This document shows positions 34,205 through 47,385 of a DNA stretch of 60,000 bases, piece after piece. How positions within the stretch are numbered: the first letter of the stretch is position 1; each line of letters begins with the position of its first letter. The notes below the pieces were generated by a model. That model had not been told where the DNA came from and ran no database searches. It worked only from the letters and a program-made list of their open reading frames with translations. This stretch comes from Nymphaea colorata (lineage: Eukaryota > Streptophyta > Magnoliopsida > Nymphaeales > Nymphaeaceae), in assembly GCF_008831285.2 (NCBI RefSeq), contig NC_045145.1, positions 19,220,802 through 19,280,801 on the forward strand, given 5' to 3'. A program made the position numbers and the translations under genes.

Positions 34205-34480
34205 TATTGTATCTATCAACATCGACCATCAAGGGAGTTGTAGATGTCATCACAACTGTACATGAAATTGATATTTATTGATTTTTCTGTTGGGAAGCTT
34301 TCAATCAATGCATTTGAAAGATCAATTTTGTTTTTATCAAATGGGGTCTCTATCTCCTTGTTTTGAACTTTGTCGTGATCATGTGGCAATGAATCTTGTC
34401 ATCTTCCATTTTCTCATGGAATATAAGCTTTTATGCAATATCACTACAAGAAATTGGGCTATCACTAGTGCTGTAAAAAG
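34205..34480 (-). pseudogene. Ty1/copia RNase H tail, unit C module 2
   Basis: Copy of 21,375-21,645. Confidence 0.42.
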
Positions 34481-34609
34481 GAATTTGTTCTGCTTAGGGG
34501 TCATTTTTGCTTTGACCTTTTCATGTAGCATCATATATTGTCTAACAGTTATAAATTTACTGCAAATTTTATTTATATCTACAACATAGATAAAGTGTCA
34601 ATAGTGTTC

Positions 34610-35310
34610 AGCCTCCACTGGCGTTCTTTCACAAAGCATCCCAAATGGTAGTAGTATTAGATTTGCACCGTTGCAAATCAAAGAGACACAATCTTTGAAT
34701 TACCTATATTGTCATCGATGGTTCAACCAGCATGTGGTGTCCAGTGATGTTGCTTTCAGGCAAAGCATCATAGCTATTTTGTTTTCAGTGATGCTGTAAA
34801 TAGATTGCCACTTGTTATTGTTCTTCAATGACATCGTTTTCCATATCGTCATTGATGGTGCAGACCTTGTATGATCTTCTATGATGTTATCGCCCATGGC
34901 ATGATAATGGTTTTGCCAGCATCTGGTCTGCCCCGATGCTGTTTGCTTTAATTCCACTAGTGCCCTTGTTCAACCATAATGCAGTTTTCATTGACATGTT
35001 TTCTCATAGTGTCACTAAGTGTTGTACGTAAATTTGGTTTTCAGTGCTTCTATTTCCTGTTGTGTCAATATGGTTCAGTCAGCATGTGGCCTTAAGTGCC
35101 AATATTTGTTCTCAAACATCAAAGATCGTTTAGCCAACTTATGGGCTTTAGTTTTTTAACTTCTCATTAGCCTATCGTTGATGGTTCAACTAATATGTCA
35201 TCTTTTCTGGCACATACAATTCAACCAGCCATTTTTCTTAAATTAGACTCTGGAATAGTGTCACTAAAGGTTCAGTTGGAATGTGCTCTAAAGTGGTGTT
35301 GTAAGCATTG
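34610..35310. repeat. degenerate ~60-bp repeat array, unit C second array
   Basis: Copy of 21,780-22,478. Confidence 0.58.
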
Positions 35311-37570
35311 CATCGTAAAATGATTGGCTATCAACAAACTACAAGTTTATGGGAACTGATGATGGCTTCGGGTATTGGCATTCCATTTCTCTGTGACTAT
35401 CAACCTTCAAGGGTGTTGGGAATGTTTAATGACATTCTCAAACGCAATACCCCTTGCAAATTCCTACTAATAGTGCTGTTGGTTGTCCTCTTTCTGTCCT
35501 GATTTTTCTTATATGTGTGTATGTAGAGAGGGAGAGAGAGAGGGAGAGAGAGAGAGAGAAAACAAGATTTACATCATCAATTAAACAAATAACTACAATT
35601 AGTTATAAGATTTTCTCAAAAGAAAAACGTTATTTCATCTTCTCATATGTTCGCTCCATTTTTAGCACTAGTTTAAGTACACATTTTCAAAAAATGTGGC
35701 TCCATATTTTCTCATTGAAGGTCAGGAAGCCCTGTTAATCCTCAAAAGGTTAAAAATAATAGTAACTAACAAAGTCTATTCTTTTATCAAGCTTATTATA
35801 GTGAAACCAATAATAAACTCTAGGTACAAACACATTGAAGTTGATTAAAAATCAAGCATGAGACAATACCTAGTGAGCAAAACAACTGAATCTAACCAGT
35901 TACCTTTACTAGTCTAATTAACTCCAGCTAAAATCAAATAATGGAGATGATCAGTGAATAAGGATATGAAAATGGGACAGATTCAATTGCCTTATCTAGT
36001 GTGCAGCACCTGAATGGGCCTTGCAGTTAAGAAAGGAAACATGGCAAGAAAAACCATTTTCTATCTCATAAAAAAATGAGCCCAAGAAAATTTCAATAGA
36101 ATTTGTCTTCCAAACACATGCATGTTTGTTTGAATTTTGTACACTTATTGCTCATCGATATGGTTGGATTGGGCAGACTAGAACAAAATCTATACGCAAA
36201 GAACATTTTACCTATTCTAGCAACTAGTCTCATGCCTTGTATGCAGCTGGATCTTGTTGCATTGTCTTCAAGGGGATTGAATAAGAAATAAGCAAATAAA
36301 GAAAATGATATGTAACTTTTCATCTGAACGCAAATCTAAAAAATAAGCAAACTAAACTTACCTTTCTATTATTCAAATTTTGTTTCTTTTTGGAATGAAA
36401 TCCATTTAGCAATCAATTTCTACAAATTTATTTAAATGAATTTTTTCCTTCTGTATCACGTATATAGGTTTCAGCACATCCAAAATTCTGATTGGTCTTG
36501 CAATGCTGCAAATATCGGCAGGGCATTATGTCGACCAACAAAGTCATGGTACCCATAAAACCTGTCCAAATATGATTCTTAATCTTTTTATCCCTTTAAA
36601 TGATGGTTGTGGACATAATAAAACCAAACATTTATTGGGACCAACAATAGTATATTTATTAACATCAGGCAGTACTCGTGGCAGGTAAACTAGAGACAAT
36701 AGAAACTCCTAACTAAGAACTTCAAGGAATATATATACAAAAGTTGGAAATGCCATAGACATCCAAATAATCAACCCAACCAAAGCGTCTAAAATTAGGT
36801 CCAGCTTTCAAAAGATCTATCTTCAAAAAATCACAAATCGATAGCGGACGGTGATAAGGTATGCTTCATTGTTTGTTCCCCATGAGATTTCTAGCAAATC
36901 ATCCTTGAATAAGATCCGATTCCTACTTGAATGCTTTGTCATGCATTTGGGGTATCTGACAAGAAACGTCTACATGACAAATTTGGAGAAACTACACATA
37001 CTGCACAAAGAAATTCTTCAAAGATGCAAAAGTTGAAAACCTTGTTACTCCAAAATGATGACGGAAAAAATCAAAACAAAAGCATGTAATGGAAAGGGAC
37101 ATCCAATGCCATTACATGCAATTTTCTAAACTTCACAAACAGGTATTCAGGTATTGTTGCGCTATGAAGCAACAAACAAGGTAATAATATTGTGTAGCAA
37201 TTGACAAGAGCATTAATGGGCAAGCTCGTACGTTGATGCTGCCAACCGTAGATGTGAAAAAACAAAGGAAGGTTATGGGAGGATAGTAGAACAGAGCACT
37301 AACCATAAGAGTGGATGCACAAACCAGTAACCACCATAGCAAGCAATGACTGCAGACAGAACTGGGCCTAACCCCTCTATGGTCTATGCCAGAGAGAGGG
37401 AGGGCGAAAAAGAGACGGACAGAGAGAAAGAGAGATAGGACAACAGTTTTATTTTTTGGGTGCAAGAGCGATGACTATGTTTTGGGGCTGTGGAAACTTT
37501 TTTTTTCATGCCACAAAATTCAATAGTTTAAAATGAATTCTACCCCAACCACCAGAATGGTCTCTCGTGC
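35311..37570. other. conserved segment without a recognisable gene, unit C
   Basis: Copy of 22,479-24,735, with the conserved donor at 36,357-36,361 and the GA microsatellite at 35,525-35,560. Confidence 0.35.
35525..35560. repeat. (GA)n microsatellite, unit C
   Basis: Same length and interruptions as in unit B. Confidence 0.95.
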
Positions 37571-37571
37571 T

Positions 37572-38100
37572 GCTTTTTCACTTAGCCACAGTTCAGCCAG
37601 CTTGCAGTCTTTAGGCACTTTCTCCCATGGCATCACCAGTGGTTCAACCAAAGTGTTATTTTTAATGTCACTATGCATCCTAAGCAGCAATATTGTTTCC
37701 CATAACATCAAGGATGGTTCAGCCAAAATGTAGTCTTTCGTTTCACAATTTCTCTTTTGCCAGCGTTTGATAATTCAAATAGCATATGGTCTGCAGTACC
37801 TATTTTAGGTACCATCGTTGGAGGTTCATCCTGTTCTATTGGCTACAAGGACACTATTTGGTAGTAGCATCGTTAAGTAGTATATGGTCTTTAGTGATGT
37901 TGGCATCACTGATGGTTTGACCCAGTATTCTCATCTATGACATTGTTTCTCATAATCTCACCAATGGTTCTGCCAACATGAAGTCTTCAATAATGCTACT
38001 TCTCATAGCTCTAATAGTTCAATCAACCTGTTGTCTTTAGTGCAGCCATATGCATCACGTCTAATGCCAAGTCTGCTATGATAGTATTTGTTATATCATC
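37572..38100. repeat. degenerate ~60-bp repeat array, unit C third array
   Basis: Copy of 24,740-25,265. Confidence 0.5.
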
Positions 38101-38104
38101 ACCG

Positions 38105-38475
38105 ATGGTAGTGATGAGGGTACGAAACACAAGTGACCAGTTGATGTCTCACTCAAAGGATATGACATTGCTCGCCTAGTTACTCAATGTTTTATCCAAC
38201 AATAAGGAATTGATTTATTTTTAACTTTCAGTTTAGTAGTTAAGCCGGCCACGATTAGATGAGTACTTCCCATTCATCTTAGAACACACTGGTCACTTAA
38301 GCCACTTGATGTTCATAATGCTTTCCCATATGCATATACACAAGGAAAACCCAATTGTTTGGGCAGTGTATTGTACTTAAAAGAACCAATCCTTAACTTA
38401 CTTGTACTTTCGATGATCAAGTTCATGAGAGTTTTTGGTGAAGTAATTTTCAAAAATGCTGTAAAGCCGAAATCA
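38105..38475 (+). pseudogene. Ty1/copia reverse transcriptase start, unit C copy a
   Basis: Copy of 25,270-25,640, with FSLVVKPATIR and WSLKPLDVHNAF. Confidence 0.7.
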
Positions 38476-39374
38476 CCGAGCAATCAAAATTTTCAATCCC
38501 CGTGATAGTTGTGCTGGGATGACAGCACATAGAATGACATCTTAGCTAACTGGCATCTACATTCAAACTGGGTAAAATATCTTCATTACTCAAACAAAAG
38601 CTATTACACAAAGTCACATAGATGATAATTGAATCTGCAAAATAAAGCTGCCCTAATTGCTCGAGAACTCCTGCAAGATCTGTAATTTATATCCAATGTA
38701 CTTATGAATCCTGGAAGACCCTAAAAAAAAGTACCAAAAACAAGAAAAAATAAGTCAATAAACTTAAATCGGAACAAGAATTTGGAGATGAAAACAATAA
38801 ATATACTGTAATTGAGAAAAAAAATACAGAAAACTCACCAATCAATGAAAGTTTTAAAAATTCCCAATTACGGTATAGAAATGCTCTCTAGAGAGATTTT
38901 GGAAATAGAGAATTTAGATGGTCAAATGATGTCCAAGCCTAACAAAATAGCACATTTTTAAAAGCAAGTCATAGATATGGAATAGCTTTTCCATGGATGG
39001 TTCAGCCAAAATGTAGTCTTTCGTTTCACAATTTCTCTTTTGCCTGCAGTTGATAATTCAACTAGCATATGTCTGTAGTAACTATTTTATGTACCATCGC
39101 TGAAGGTTCATCCTGTTTTATTGGCTACAAGGACACGATTTGGTAGTAGCATCGTTAAGTAGTATATGGTCTTTAGTGATGTTGGCATCACTGATGGTTT
39201 GACCCAGTATTCTCATCTATGACGTTGTTTCTCATAATCTCACCAATGGTTCTGCCAACATGAAGTCTTCAATAATGCTACTTCTCATGGCCCTAATAGT
39301 TCAATTAACCTGTTGTCTTTAGTGCAGCCATATGCATCGTGTCTAATGCCAAGTCTCCAGTGATAATATTTGTT

Positions 39375-39780
39375 ATAGCATCACCGATGGTTGTGATGAG
39401 CGTACAAAACACAAGCGACCAGTTGATGGCTCACTCAAAGGATATGACATTGCTCACCTAGTTTATCAATGTTTTAAGCAACAATAAGGAATTCATTTTT
39501 TTAAAACTTTCAGTTTAGTAGTTAAGCCAGCCACGATTAGATGAGTGCTTCCCATTCATCTTAGAATACACTGGTCACTTAAGCAACTGGATGTTTATAA
39601 TGCTTTCCCGCATCCATATATACAAAGAGGACCAATTGTTTGGGCAGTGTATTGTACTTAAAAGAACTCATTGTTAACTTAATGGTACTTTTGATGATCA
39701 AGTTCATGAGAGTTTTTGGTGAAGTAATTTTCAAAGATGTTGTAATGGAATACAAGCTGAAATCACCAAGCGATCAAAAT
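39375..39780 (+). pseudogene. Ty1/copia reverse transcriptase start, unit C copy b
   Basis: Copy of 26,540-26,945. Confidence 0.68.
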
Positions 39781-40283
39781 TTTCAATCCCCATGATAGTT
39801 GTTCTGGGATGACTGCACAGGGAATGACATTTTTGGCTAACTGGCATCTACATTCAAACTGGGTAAAATATTATCTTTATTACTCAAACAAAAGTTATTA
39901 CGCAAAGTCACACAGATGATAATTGAATCTGCAAAAAAATCTGCCCTAATTGCTCGAGAACTCCTGCAAGTTTTGTAATTTATATCCTCAATGCACTTAT
40001 GAATCCTGGAAGACCCTAAAAATAAGTACCGAAAACAAGAAAAAATAAGTCAATAAACTTAAATCGGAACAAGAATTTGGAGATGAAAATAATAAATATA
40101 CTGTAATTTACCAAAAAAATAAAGAAAACTCACAAATCAATGAAAGTTTTAGAAAGCCCACATTATGGTATAGAAATGCTCTCTAGACAGATTGTGGAAA
40201 TAGAGAATTTAGTTGGTCAAATGATGTCCAAGCATAACAAAATAGCGCAGTTTTAAAAGCAATTCACAGAGATGGAATAGCTT

Positions 40284-41785
40284 TTTCCGTGGAACTCAAA
40301 AGTTCCCCTAAATCCAGAGACACGAACTTCTAATTTCACACAGTAGACCTGTTAGGAATGAGAATGCAAAAGAATTTTAATTTTATGAACTTTGTCCAAC
40401 TCTGAGAAACAAGCACCAATAATAAGATTTAACAAAAATATAAAAAAAAAATTCTTAAGCTGAAATTGGAAAGATAAAAAATCCAAAAGCTTGCAATTCC
40501 CACTTGCATCATATAAGCACTAGCAAATTAACTAGCTGCACAATTTCAAACTTGATTACACAGGAAATTATAGCCAACGATGTTTAGATTAAGGTTTACA
40601 TGCACCATTTGATCAATGACATATATAGATGGTGAAGGTGAAGCTTAAAAACCAAATTATTTTTTAATATTCAGGCTTAGCCTTCCTTTAATTTTTTCAA
40701 AACAAGCTATGGTATTCCTGATAAAGGTTTTACTTAAGCAACAATCTCTTTCAACGTTAGTGTATCACTAATACATTACATTTGTGCTGTATTACCTATA
40801 AGATGAAGTGCTTTCTTCTTGTGGGTAATAGAAGTGCCCATCACTTCAGACATTCATTAGTTTACCACATAAATTGTGGACTTAATTAAAAAAATTACAA
40901 AAGAATATCATAGGTAAAAATTTGAAAACTATAAAAAAATTATAGGCCATCAAATTCTTTGAATGTTGGCTAGAAAACTATATGCATAATGAGGCATGTC
41001 TAGAAGAAATTCTAATATTGACTTACCTTGCAAAAAAGAAAATCTAGTTATAACATACTTGAACTTATGGTGGGCCATACCAATTACTGCTTTTCCCCTA
41101 GAATAAAAGTAAATGGTTGTTGCATGAGAATAGAGTCAGTGTACCATTCAAGATTTTTCGTGGTCCTTAATTTCAATTACACCAACCATTTTTTACTTGA
41201 TGGTATTTCTTTGTAGTCTTAACCCGAAACCTGTTCTGTCAATGAAATACAAATTAAAAGTTCATGAACTTCATCTTATCACAAAAAGTGACATATAGAC
41301 ATCACAAACTTGACAACATAACCATAAGTGCCCTTTGAGGATTTACCCAAGATCCAATTTGTAGAAAGAGCAAGAATCTTTGGTATACAACAAGGAACAT
41401 CATCACATCTTTCAAGCTCAATTTGCTCTGACAATGAACGAACTCCAAGCTAGTAAAGTTTCAAGCCACACATGAACACATGAAACCAATTAAGTCAACC
41501 TTATGTCGTTCTGCATAATGTTAACATACATTACCCACTACAATGCTAAAAACCCTTAAATTGGTTCATTCAATGACTTTGATGACTTCTATGATTAAGG
41601 GTTACCCTCAAGGGTCTCATACGGGATAACCAAAAAAGAAGAAAAAAAAACTAAAGCACTGGGATCAACACGATGAATAAGAAAAACATTCTATTGAAGA
41701 AAGAGTATTACATAATTTTATACAATATTTAAAACCACATCCATGAACCCTAAAAGATAAGGATGAGAGATTTCATCAACCATCA
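40284..41785. other. no gene; non-coding, probably old LTR DNA, unit C
   Basis: Copy of 27,451-28,950 with a few single-base differences. Confidence 0.4.
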
Positions 41786-41789
41786 AAGG

Positions 41790-42395
41790 AGTTGCATCTT
41801 TCAACAATCACCATCAAGTTGGGTGGAGATGTCATAATAACAACACAATGCAATAGATGTTTACTAATTTTTATCTGTGTAGTCAATGTTTTGGTTTTGG
41901 CAAATGTTGTCTTTGTCTCATTGGTTTGAAGTTTCTCATGTACATGATGGTGATCAATCTTGATATGTTTTGCAATCTCATAGAAAAAAAGATTTATTGT
42001 AAAATTCATTGCAAGTAGTTGGGCAATTACTGGCTAAAAAAATTTATTATATTAGTTACATGAAGTCACTATTATGTTTTCACTGCCGTACAAAAAATGA
42101 TAAGGATGTGTCATCAACCATCAAATGATCTGTATCTTTTGACGCTCACCATCAAGTGGGGAGCAGATGTCATCACAACTATACATGCAACTGATGTTTA
42201 CTAATTTCTTCCTTCATAAGCTTTTAGTCAATGTTTTTTTTTTTTTTTTTGCAAAAGAGGTATCTATCTCATTGGTTTGAAGTTTCTCTTGGCATTAATA
42301 GTGATCTATCTTCTTGATACGTGTCATTCTCTCATAGAAAAAAAGATTTATTGTTAAAGCATTCAAAGAAGTTGGGCAATGACCGATAATAAAAA
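41790..42395 (-). pseudogene. two Ty1/copia RNase H tails in series, unit C
   Basis: Copy of 28,955-29,560. The left module is open over 77 codons with YEIAKHIKIDHHHVHEKLQ. Confidence 0.65.
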
Positions 42396-42474
42396 AATAA
42401 ATATGTCAGCAAAGGGATCACTTATTCGTCATCACGAAGCCAATACATGGTGGTACTACTTTATTTCCAACGAT

Positions 42475-42830
42475 GGTGGGCCTCATTTTTTGTTGTTACT
42501 TACTTGAGTCAATGTAGCATTTGAGATTTTTCAGGCATCCACTTCACGGGCCATAATTTTATCTACACCAACCATTGTTTACCTGATGGTATTTCTTTGT
42601 AGTCCCAATCATAGATATCTTTTATTAATCAAACAAAAATTAATTTTGACCTCATAAAACTTTAGTCAATGTCTTGTTTTTAGCAAATGCAGTCTCTGTC
42701 TGATTGGTTTGAAGTTTCTCGTGGACATAATGGTGATAAATTTTGATATGTTTCTCCCTCTTATCGAAAACATGATTTATTGCAAAATTCATTGAAAGAA
42801 GTCGGTCAATTACTAATTCTAAAAAAAAAT
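42475..42830 (-). pseudogene. Ty1/copia RNase H tail, last module of unit C
   Basis: Copy of 29,640-29,995. Confidence 0.45.
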
Positions 42831-42939
42831 GAATATGTTAGTAAAGGGATCACTTATGCATCTTGAAAAAGCGGCATACATGTAGTCACTACTAAATTTT
42901 CAGAGACTACACTAAAAGTTAAGTACGAGAGCTTCCATT

Positions 42940-43201
42940 AACCATCAAATGATACATATCTTTCAACACTCTCCCCCATGTGGGGAGGAGATGTCATCAC
43001 AACTATACATGCAAACGATGTTTGCTAATTTCTATAACCTTAGGCTTTTAGTCAATGTTGTTCTTACAGTAACCATCAAATGATACATATCTTTCAACAC
43101 TCTCCCCCATGTGGGGAGGAGATGTCATCACAACTATACATGCAAACGATCTTTGCTAATTTCTATAACCTTAGGCTTTTAGTCAATGTTGTTCTTACAG
43201 T
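42940..43201. repeat. 131-bp tandem duplication, unit D
   Basis: Same duplication as at 30,107-30,368, so it predates the 12.83-kb event and belonged to the D lineage. Confidence 0.88.
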
Positions 43202-43369
43202 AAATGCCGTCTTTATCTCACAGGTTTGAACTTTCTCGTGGACATAATGGCAATCAATCTTGATATGCTTCGCTCTCTCATTGAAAACAAGATTTATTGT
43301 AAAAGCAGTGCAAGAAGTTGGGCAATCACATATGCTAAGAAAAAAAGAATTGGTTAGTAAAGGGAACAC
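43073..43369 (-). pseudogene. Ty1/copia RNase H tail plus LTR start, unit D module 1
   Basis: Same reading as unit C module 1 (NERAKHIKIDCHYVHEKVQ). Confidence 0.7.
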
Positions 43370-43399
43370 TTACCCATCCACATGAAGTTCCGTCGATGG

Positions 43400-43850
43400 T
43401 GTCACTATTTTGATTCCAAGGATGTTATTTATATTAGAATCATATATAGTGTTAACCATATTTTGGCTCCACTTTCTACAAAGTGCCACAAATGGTTGTG
43501 GTATTATTTTTCACGGATGCTATTTAGAGTCGTGTCACATATTGTTATTGATGTTTCGAGAGACATGTCCTCTTCAGTGATGCTACAAGTAGAGTGCCAC
43601 AAACAGTTGGTATTCATTGGCATAAAAAGTAGAGTGCGACTAATCAATCATGGCATTGTTTCTCATATCATCTATCATGCAGCCCACCTAAGGTCTTCTA
43701 CAATGCTATTTCATTCAGATAACTAGAGGTTCAGACAACAACCAAAATTCATGGCAGCTCGTAGCTCGCTGATAGTACAATGAACATGTGGTCTTCATTG
43801 ATGAAATTGGCAATGAGTTACTATCCTCATGTATTTACTACTGCCAATTG
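43400..43850. repeat. degenerate ~60-bp repeat array, unit D first array
   Basis: Copy of 30,560-31,010. Confidence 0.5.
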
Positions 43851-43854
43851 TCAT

Positions 43855-44533
43855 ATAATTGCCAGTGGTTGTAATGGGCATGCAATATCAAGTGGCAAGT
43901 TGATGGCACACTGGAAATGTATGACATTGCACACCTAGTGATCAAGGCGGTAATCCATAAAAAAAGATCTTATTATTTTGAAACATTAAGTCCAACTGTT
44001 ACACCAGCTAAGATCGATTTATTTATTTCCATTCCTTTAAGACAACCATTAGTCTACCATGCAACTTGTTGTTCATAATGCTTTACCACATGCATATATA
44101 AAAATTGAAGATATTTGTTAGAAACAACAATGTGATTTTGAGAAATCCCATTCACAGAAACCAAGTTTGCAAACTTGCAAAACCTCTGTTTGGAATGAAG
44201 AAATCACTCAAAGAATTGTACGCGTTCATGGTTGAGCAATTTCCTGGAGGCAAGTAGCTTTTCTAAAGCTCTTTCAGACAAATCTTTTTTATTCTTTCAA
44301 AATAGAAAATCATTATTTATGTCTTGCTTCATGGAGATGATCATGTAAATAGCCTCGTTAAAGACGTTGTCTGGTAGATTGTTCTCGAAGATCTCATATT
44401 TTCTGGTTTTGAAGTTCCCCTATTAGGAAAATCTATAGTCGGATCTTACAAACAAAAAGTATGTTGTTGATCGTCTGATGAGGACAACTGTGCATGATTC
44501 AAAATCTATCATAGATCTCTTGGATACTTGTCC

Positions 44534-44535
<2 letters not shown>
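43855..44535 (+). pseudogene. Ty1/copia reverse transcriptase remnant, unit D
   Basis: Shares the HGDD change and the LFG change with unit C, confirming that 30.1-32.3 kb and 42.9-45.2 kb are copies of one D-type ancestor. Confidence 0.72.

Positions 44536-44536
<1 letters not shown>

Positions 44537-44597
<61 letters not shown>
44537..44597. repeat. (AT)n microsatellite, unit D
   Basis: About 30 AT units, nearly the same length as in C. Confidence 0.95.
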
Positions 44598-44599
<2 letters not shown>

Positions 44600-45690
44600 G
44601 AGTGTCCATTTATTATTGTTCGACAATGGATTGTATGCAAGAAAAATATTAAAGAAAATAATCCAACTGACGAAATTTTGAAAATGCGCCTACTATGACA
44701 TATATTGAGATTCTCTGGGGATAGGTTTCTAAAACTAGAGAATTTAGAAGAACAACATAAACCAATGGCCAAACTTAAATGAACCCCAATACGCGTCCAA
44801 GCTGATGAAGTTTAATTACATTACTTTAATTAATATAAATTAAGCCAACTGAATAATTAAGTTCTAAGTGGGCAACAATCAAGGGTCGATTTATCTCTAT
44901 ATAACTTGGGTCTACTCAAGAAAAATATAATAACGTAAGAAAAGGATTAACTCTTCGTAATCTAAGTACTTGACTTTAGTTATGTTAGCTAAGAATTAAT
45001 AGCTAACTCCTATCTTCTAATTTATGCCACGTCCGCCACCAGCTGCGCTCTTTCCAATTGATACATATGTTTGTATACGATTATGTCTTGGCCTGCCTTT
45101 TAGTGGAAGATATTAGATACGTCGATCTTGGATCATGGTCCTCTATATTAATCAGAGACCCACACCTTGGCAATAAGGCTGTGGTCTCACATTGAGAGAA
45201 CAAGATATTGATGGTCAATATTGCTACTTTTATATGTACCACGACTCAATAGATAAGCTGTAAATTAATGAAACACTTTGTCTCTTTTTATATACGTTGC
45301 ACAAATCCTGGTGTCAATGCGAAGATCAAGAAATATTTATATGGATCACGTATTAATTTTGACAAGTACAAGCTCTGCTGATATAGTTAACTCTTCTGCA
45401 GATCCCAATACAGCCTTATCTTATTTTTATTTAATATACCCTTACAAAATTAATAAGAAATAAATGAATCAATGATCAATTGCATGCTACCGTAGAAGGT
45501 GACATATATTTCGCTTTAAATTTTCCATAAAGCCAATTGAAGGACACAATGTCATCACAACAAACATATATAATAACCCATTATGAGCTTTCACATAAAG
45601 ATATTACATCACCAAACATTCGATGCGTACACGGCTTTATTTAATGAGTACCGGACCTGACCGGACTGAACCACCAGCTAGGGAAGCTGC
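44598..45690. other. no gene; non-coding stretch up to the hevein 3' end, unit D
   Basis: Matches C closely up to about 45,470 and then drifts (about 3 percent). An 11-bp deletion lies at about 45,615 relative to B and C. Confidence 0.5.
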
Positions 45691-45696
45691 TTTATT
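45691..45696 (-). terminator. poly(A) signal of hevein-like gene, unit D
   Basis: Complement reads AATAAA, 56 bases past the stop codon. Confidence 0.6.
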
Positions 45697-45751
45697 CATA
45701 GCCACAAGACTGTCTAAGCACGATAAAGGCACAATATTGGAGCTAAAAAGC

Positions 45752-45982
45752 TCAGCCGCAATATGCAGGGCCACTGCCACAGTAGCCATATTGGCTGCAG
45801 CAAAAATTGGGATTTATTGACGAGCAGTCCACGGCATAGCCACCTTGTGGACCGCAGCATGGCCCATTCTGACATTGAGCCACTGCAACAGGCAAAACAA
45901 TTGCCCCTACAAACACCACAAGTAATACCATGACCATAAGCGGCACCACCGCACCAGAGCTTCTTCCCATCCTTCCTTCCAT
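45752..45982 (-). CDS. hevein-like antimicrobial peptide precursor, copy D
   Basis: 76 residues. It differs from B and C at one position in the signal peptide (Ser for Arg at residue 8, as in the unit A remnant). The mature eight-cysteine peptide is unchanged. The flanking DNA on both sides differs from B and C at about 3-4 percent of positions, so the coding region is more conserved than its surroundings. TATA box, poly(A) signal and stop position are all preserved, so it is probably a functional gene. Confidence 0.9.
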   Translation of the reverse strand: MEGRMGRSSGAVVPLMVMVLLVVFVGAIVLPVAVAQCQNGPCCGPQGGYAVDCSSINPNFCCSQYGYCGSGPAYCG

Positions 45983-46075
45983 CTTTGTATGTCCCCTCTC
46001 ACTTTCCGTAGCTAGAGCTTAAGATTAAGATAACTCTCACTCAGTTCAATGAGTACTGCTACCTTGGTTGGCCTA

Positions 46076-46081
46076 CTTATA
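46076..46081 (-). promoter_or_regulatory. TATA box, hevein-like gene copy D
   Basis: Complement reads TATAAG; the nearby bases differ slightly from B and C but the box is kept. Confidence 0.55.
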
Positions 46082-47115
46082 ATGGAGTTAAGGTCAATGT
46101 GCTGGTGGCTAGCCTATGGTTTTCGACCCTTGAAGTCGTCTTCAATCTGTGGATAAGGTGATGCTATATATCCATCATTCATTTAATTAATTGCATGTGC
46201 AGGCATATTGTTAAAACCCAACTAAATACTACAAATATTTTTTAATGTTTGGTCTTAGCCCCTGGCAAAAGAAGACTACTTCTTCTCATTTTCTTTTTAC
46301 TATTCACGAGACAACAAATAATTAATACCTTTGAGGCCTGTGCAAAAAAAATAGTTAACTTGAGAAACAAGAAGCTTTACTTATAATCTTTTTCAACAAT
46401 ATTAATCTCTCAGTACGATACTATATTCTTGTTGTCTTATATCAGCATGCCACTTTTCTTTCCATGGTTACTGGAAGTGCAGATGTTTAAGGTTTGAAAA
46501 CATGAAAATTTTCATTTATCGATGCCAAAATTCCACTTGTACTCTTTAATTTTCCCCTTGAAAGAAGCACACATTGTTTAGTATATTTAGAGTCTGTTAT
46601 AAAGTGTTTTCCCTTGTAAAGAAAAAAACAAATAACCTTATCATAGAGATGCACTTCGTGTAGACATCATTTTTTGGTACATTTACTTCGCAGTACATAT
46701 GACTAGGTGTTGCGATAATTGCTGAATCATTGCAGCCACACAAGATTTCTAGACATCCTCTTCATGCACTATAATTTTTTTTTACCTACCGTTATTTACT
46801 AGATGATATTTCTTTGAATTGATATTTTAGGTTCTCGTGAATATTGGGTGATGGTGGTTGTGCAAAATAGAAGTGTGTATCCTCATGCTGATCTATTCAA
46901 TGACAGTGATGGTCTATGACGAGATGGTTTTTCATATGGTAAATGCCTAGCCCTTTTAGATTGCAACAAGAGAGGAAGAAATAATATGTGGAGACATGCA
47001 TGATGCATGGGCAAGAAAGAAATGCTATTATAGAAAGAACATTTCATATGTTTAACTGATATCAAAAACCACAACCACGAGTCCTAAAAGATAGGCATGA
47101 GAAATTTCAGTTTCC
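46082..47115. other. hevein upstream region and spacer, no gene, unit D
   Basis: It resembles unit A more than B and C in places, keeping the CATGCCACTTTTC stretch near 46,447 that B and C have lost. Confidence 0.5.
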
Positions 47116-47119
47116 TGCA

Positions 47120-47385
47120 AGTATCTATCAACATTGACCATCAAGTGGGGTGTAGATGTCATCACATCTGTACATGAAATTGATATTTATTGATTTTTCT
47201 GTTGGGATGCTTTCAGTCAATGCATTTGAAAGATTGATTTTGTTTTTATCAAATGGGGTCTCTATCTCCTTGTTTTGAACTTTCTCATGATCATATGGCA
47301 ATGAATCTTGTCATCTTCCATTTTCTCATGGAATATAAGCTTTTATGCAATATCACTACAAGGAATTGGGCAATCACTAGTGCTG
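47120..47385 (-). pseudogene. Ty1/copia RNase H tail, unit D module 2
   Basis: Counterpart of 5,795-6,065; decayed. Confidence 0.42.

Larger units (their letters stand above)
37713..40283. repeat. 1.28-kb tandem duplication pair in unit C
   Basis: Both copies (37,713-38,995 and 38,996-40,283) were carried along in the recent 12.83-kb duplication. Confidence 0.8.
30076..42908. repeat. tandem composite unit C (12.8 kb)
   Basis: It begins D-like: 30,076-32,329 matches 42,909-45,164 almost perfectly. It then becomes B-like from about 32.6 kb. This is the chimeric copy expected from unequal crossing over between the B and D positions. Confidence 0.85.
32330..45164. repeat. recent 12.83-kb direct duplication, right copy
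   Basis: Right-hand partner of 19,498-32,329, directly adjacent and in the same orientation. Differences include the base at 38,071, an added A in the A-runs near 40,445 and 40,930, two changes near 41,600, one at 41,905 and one at 42,629. Confidence 0.9.
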
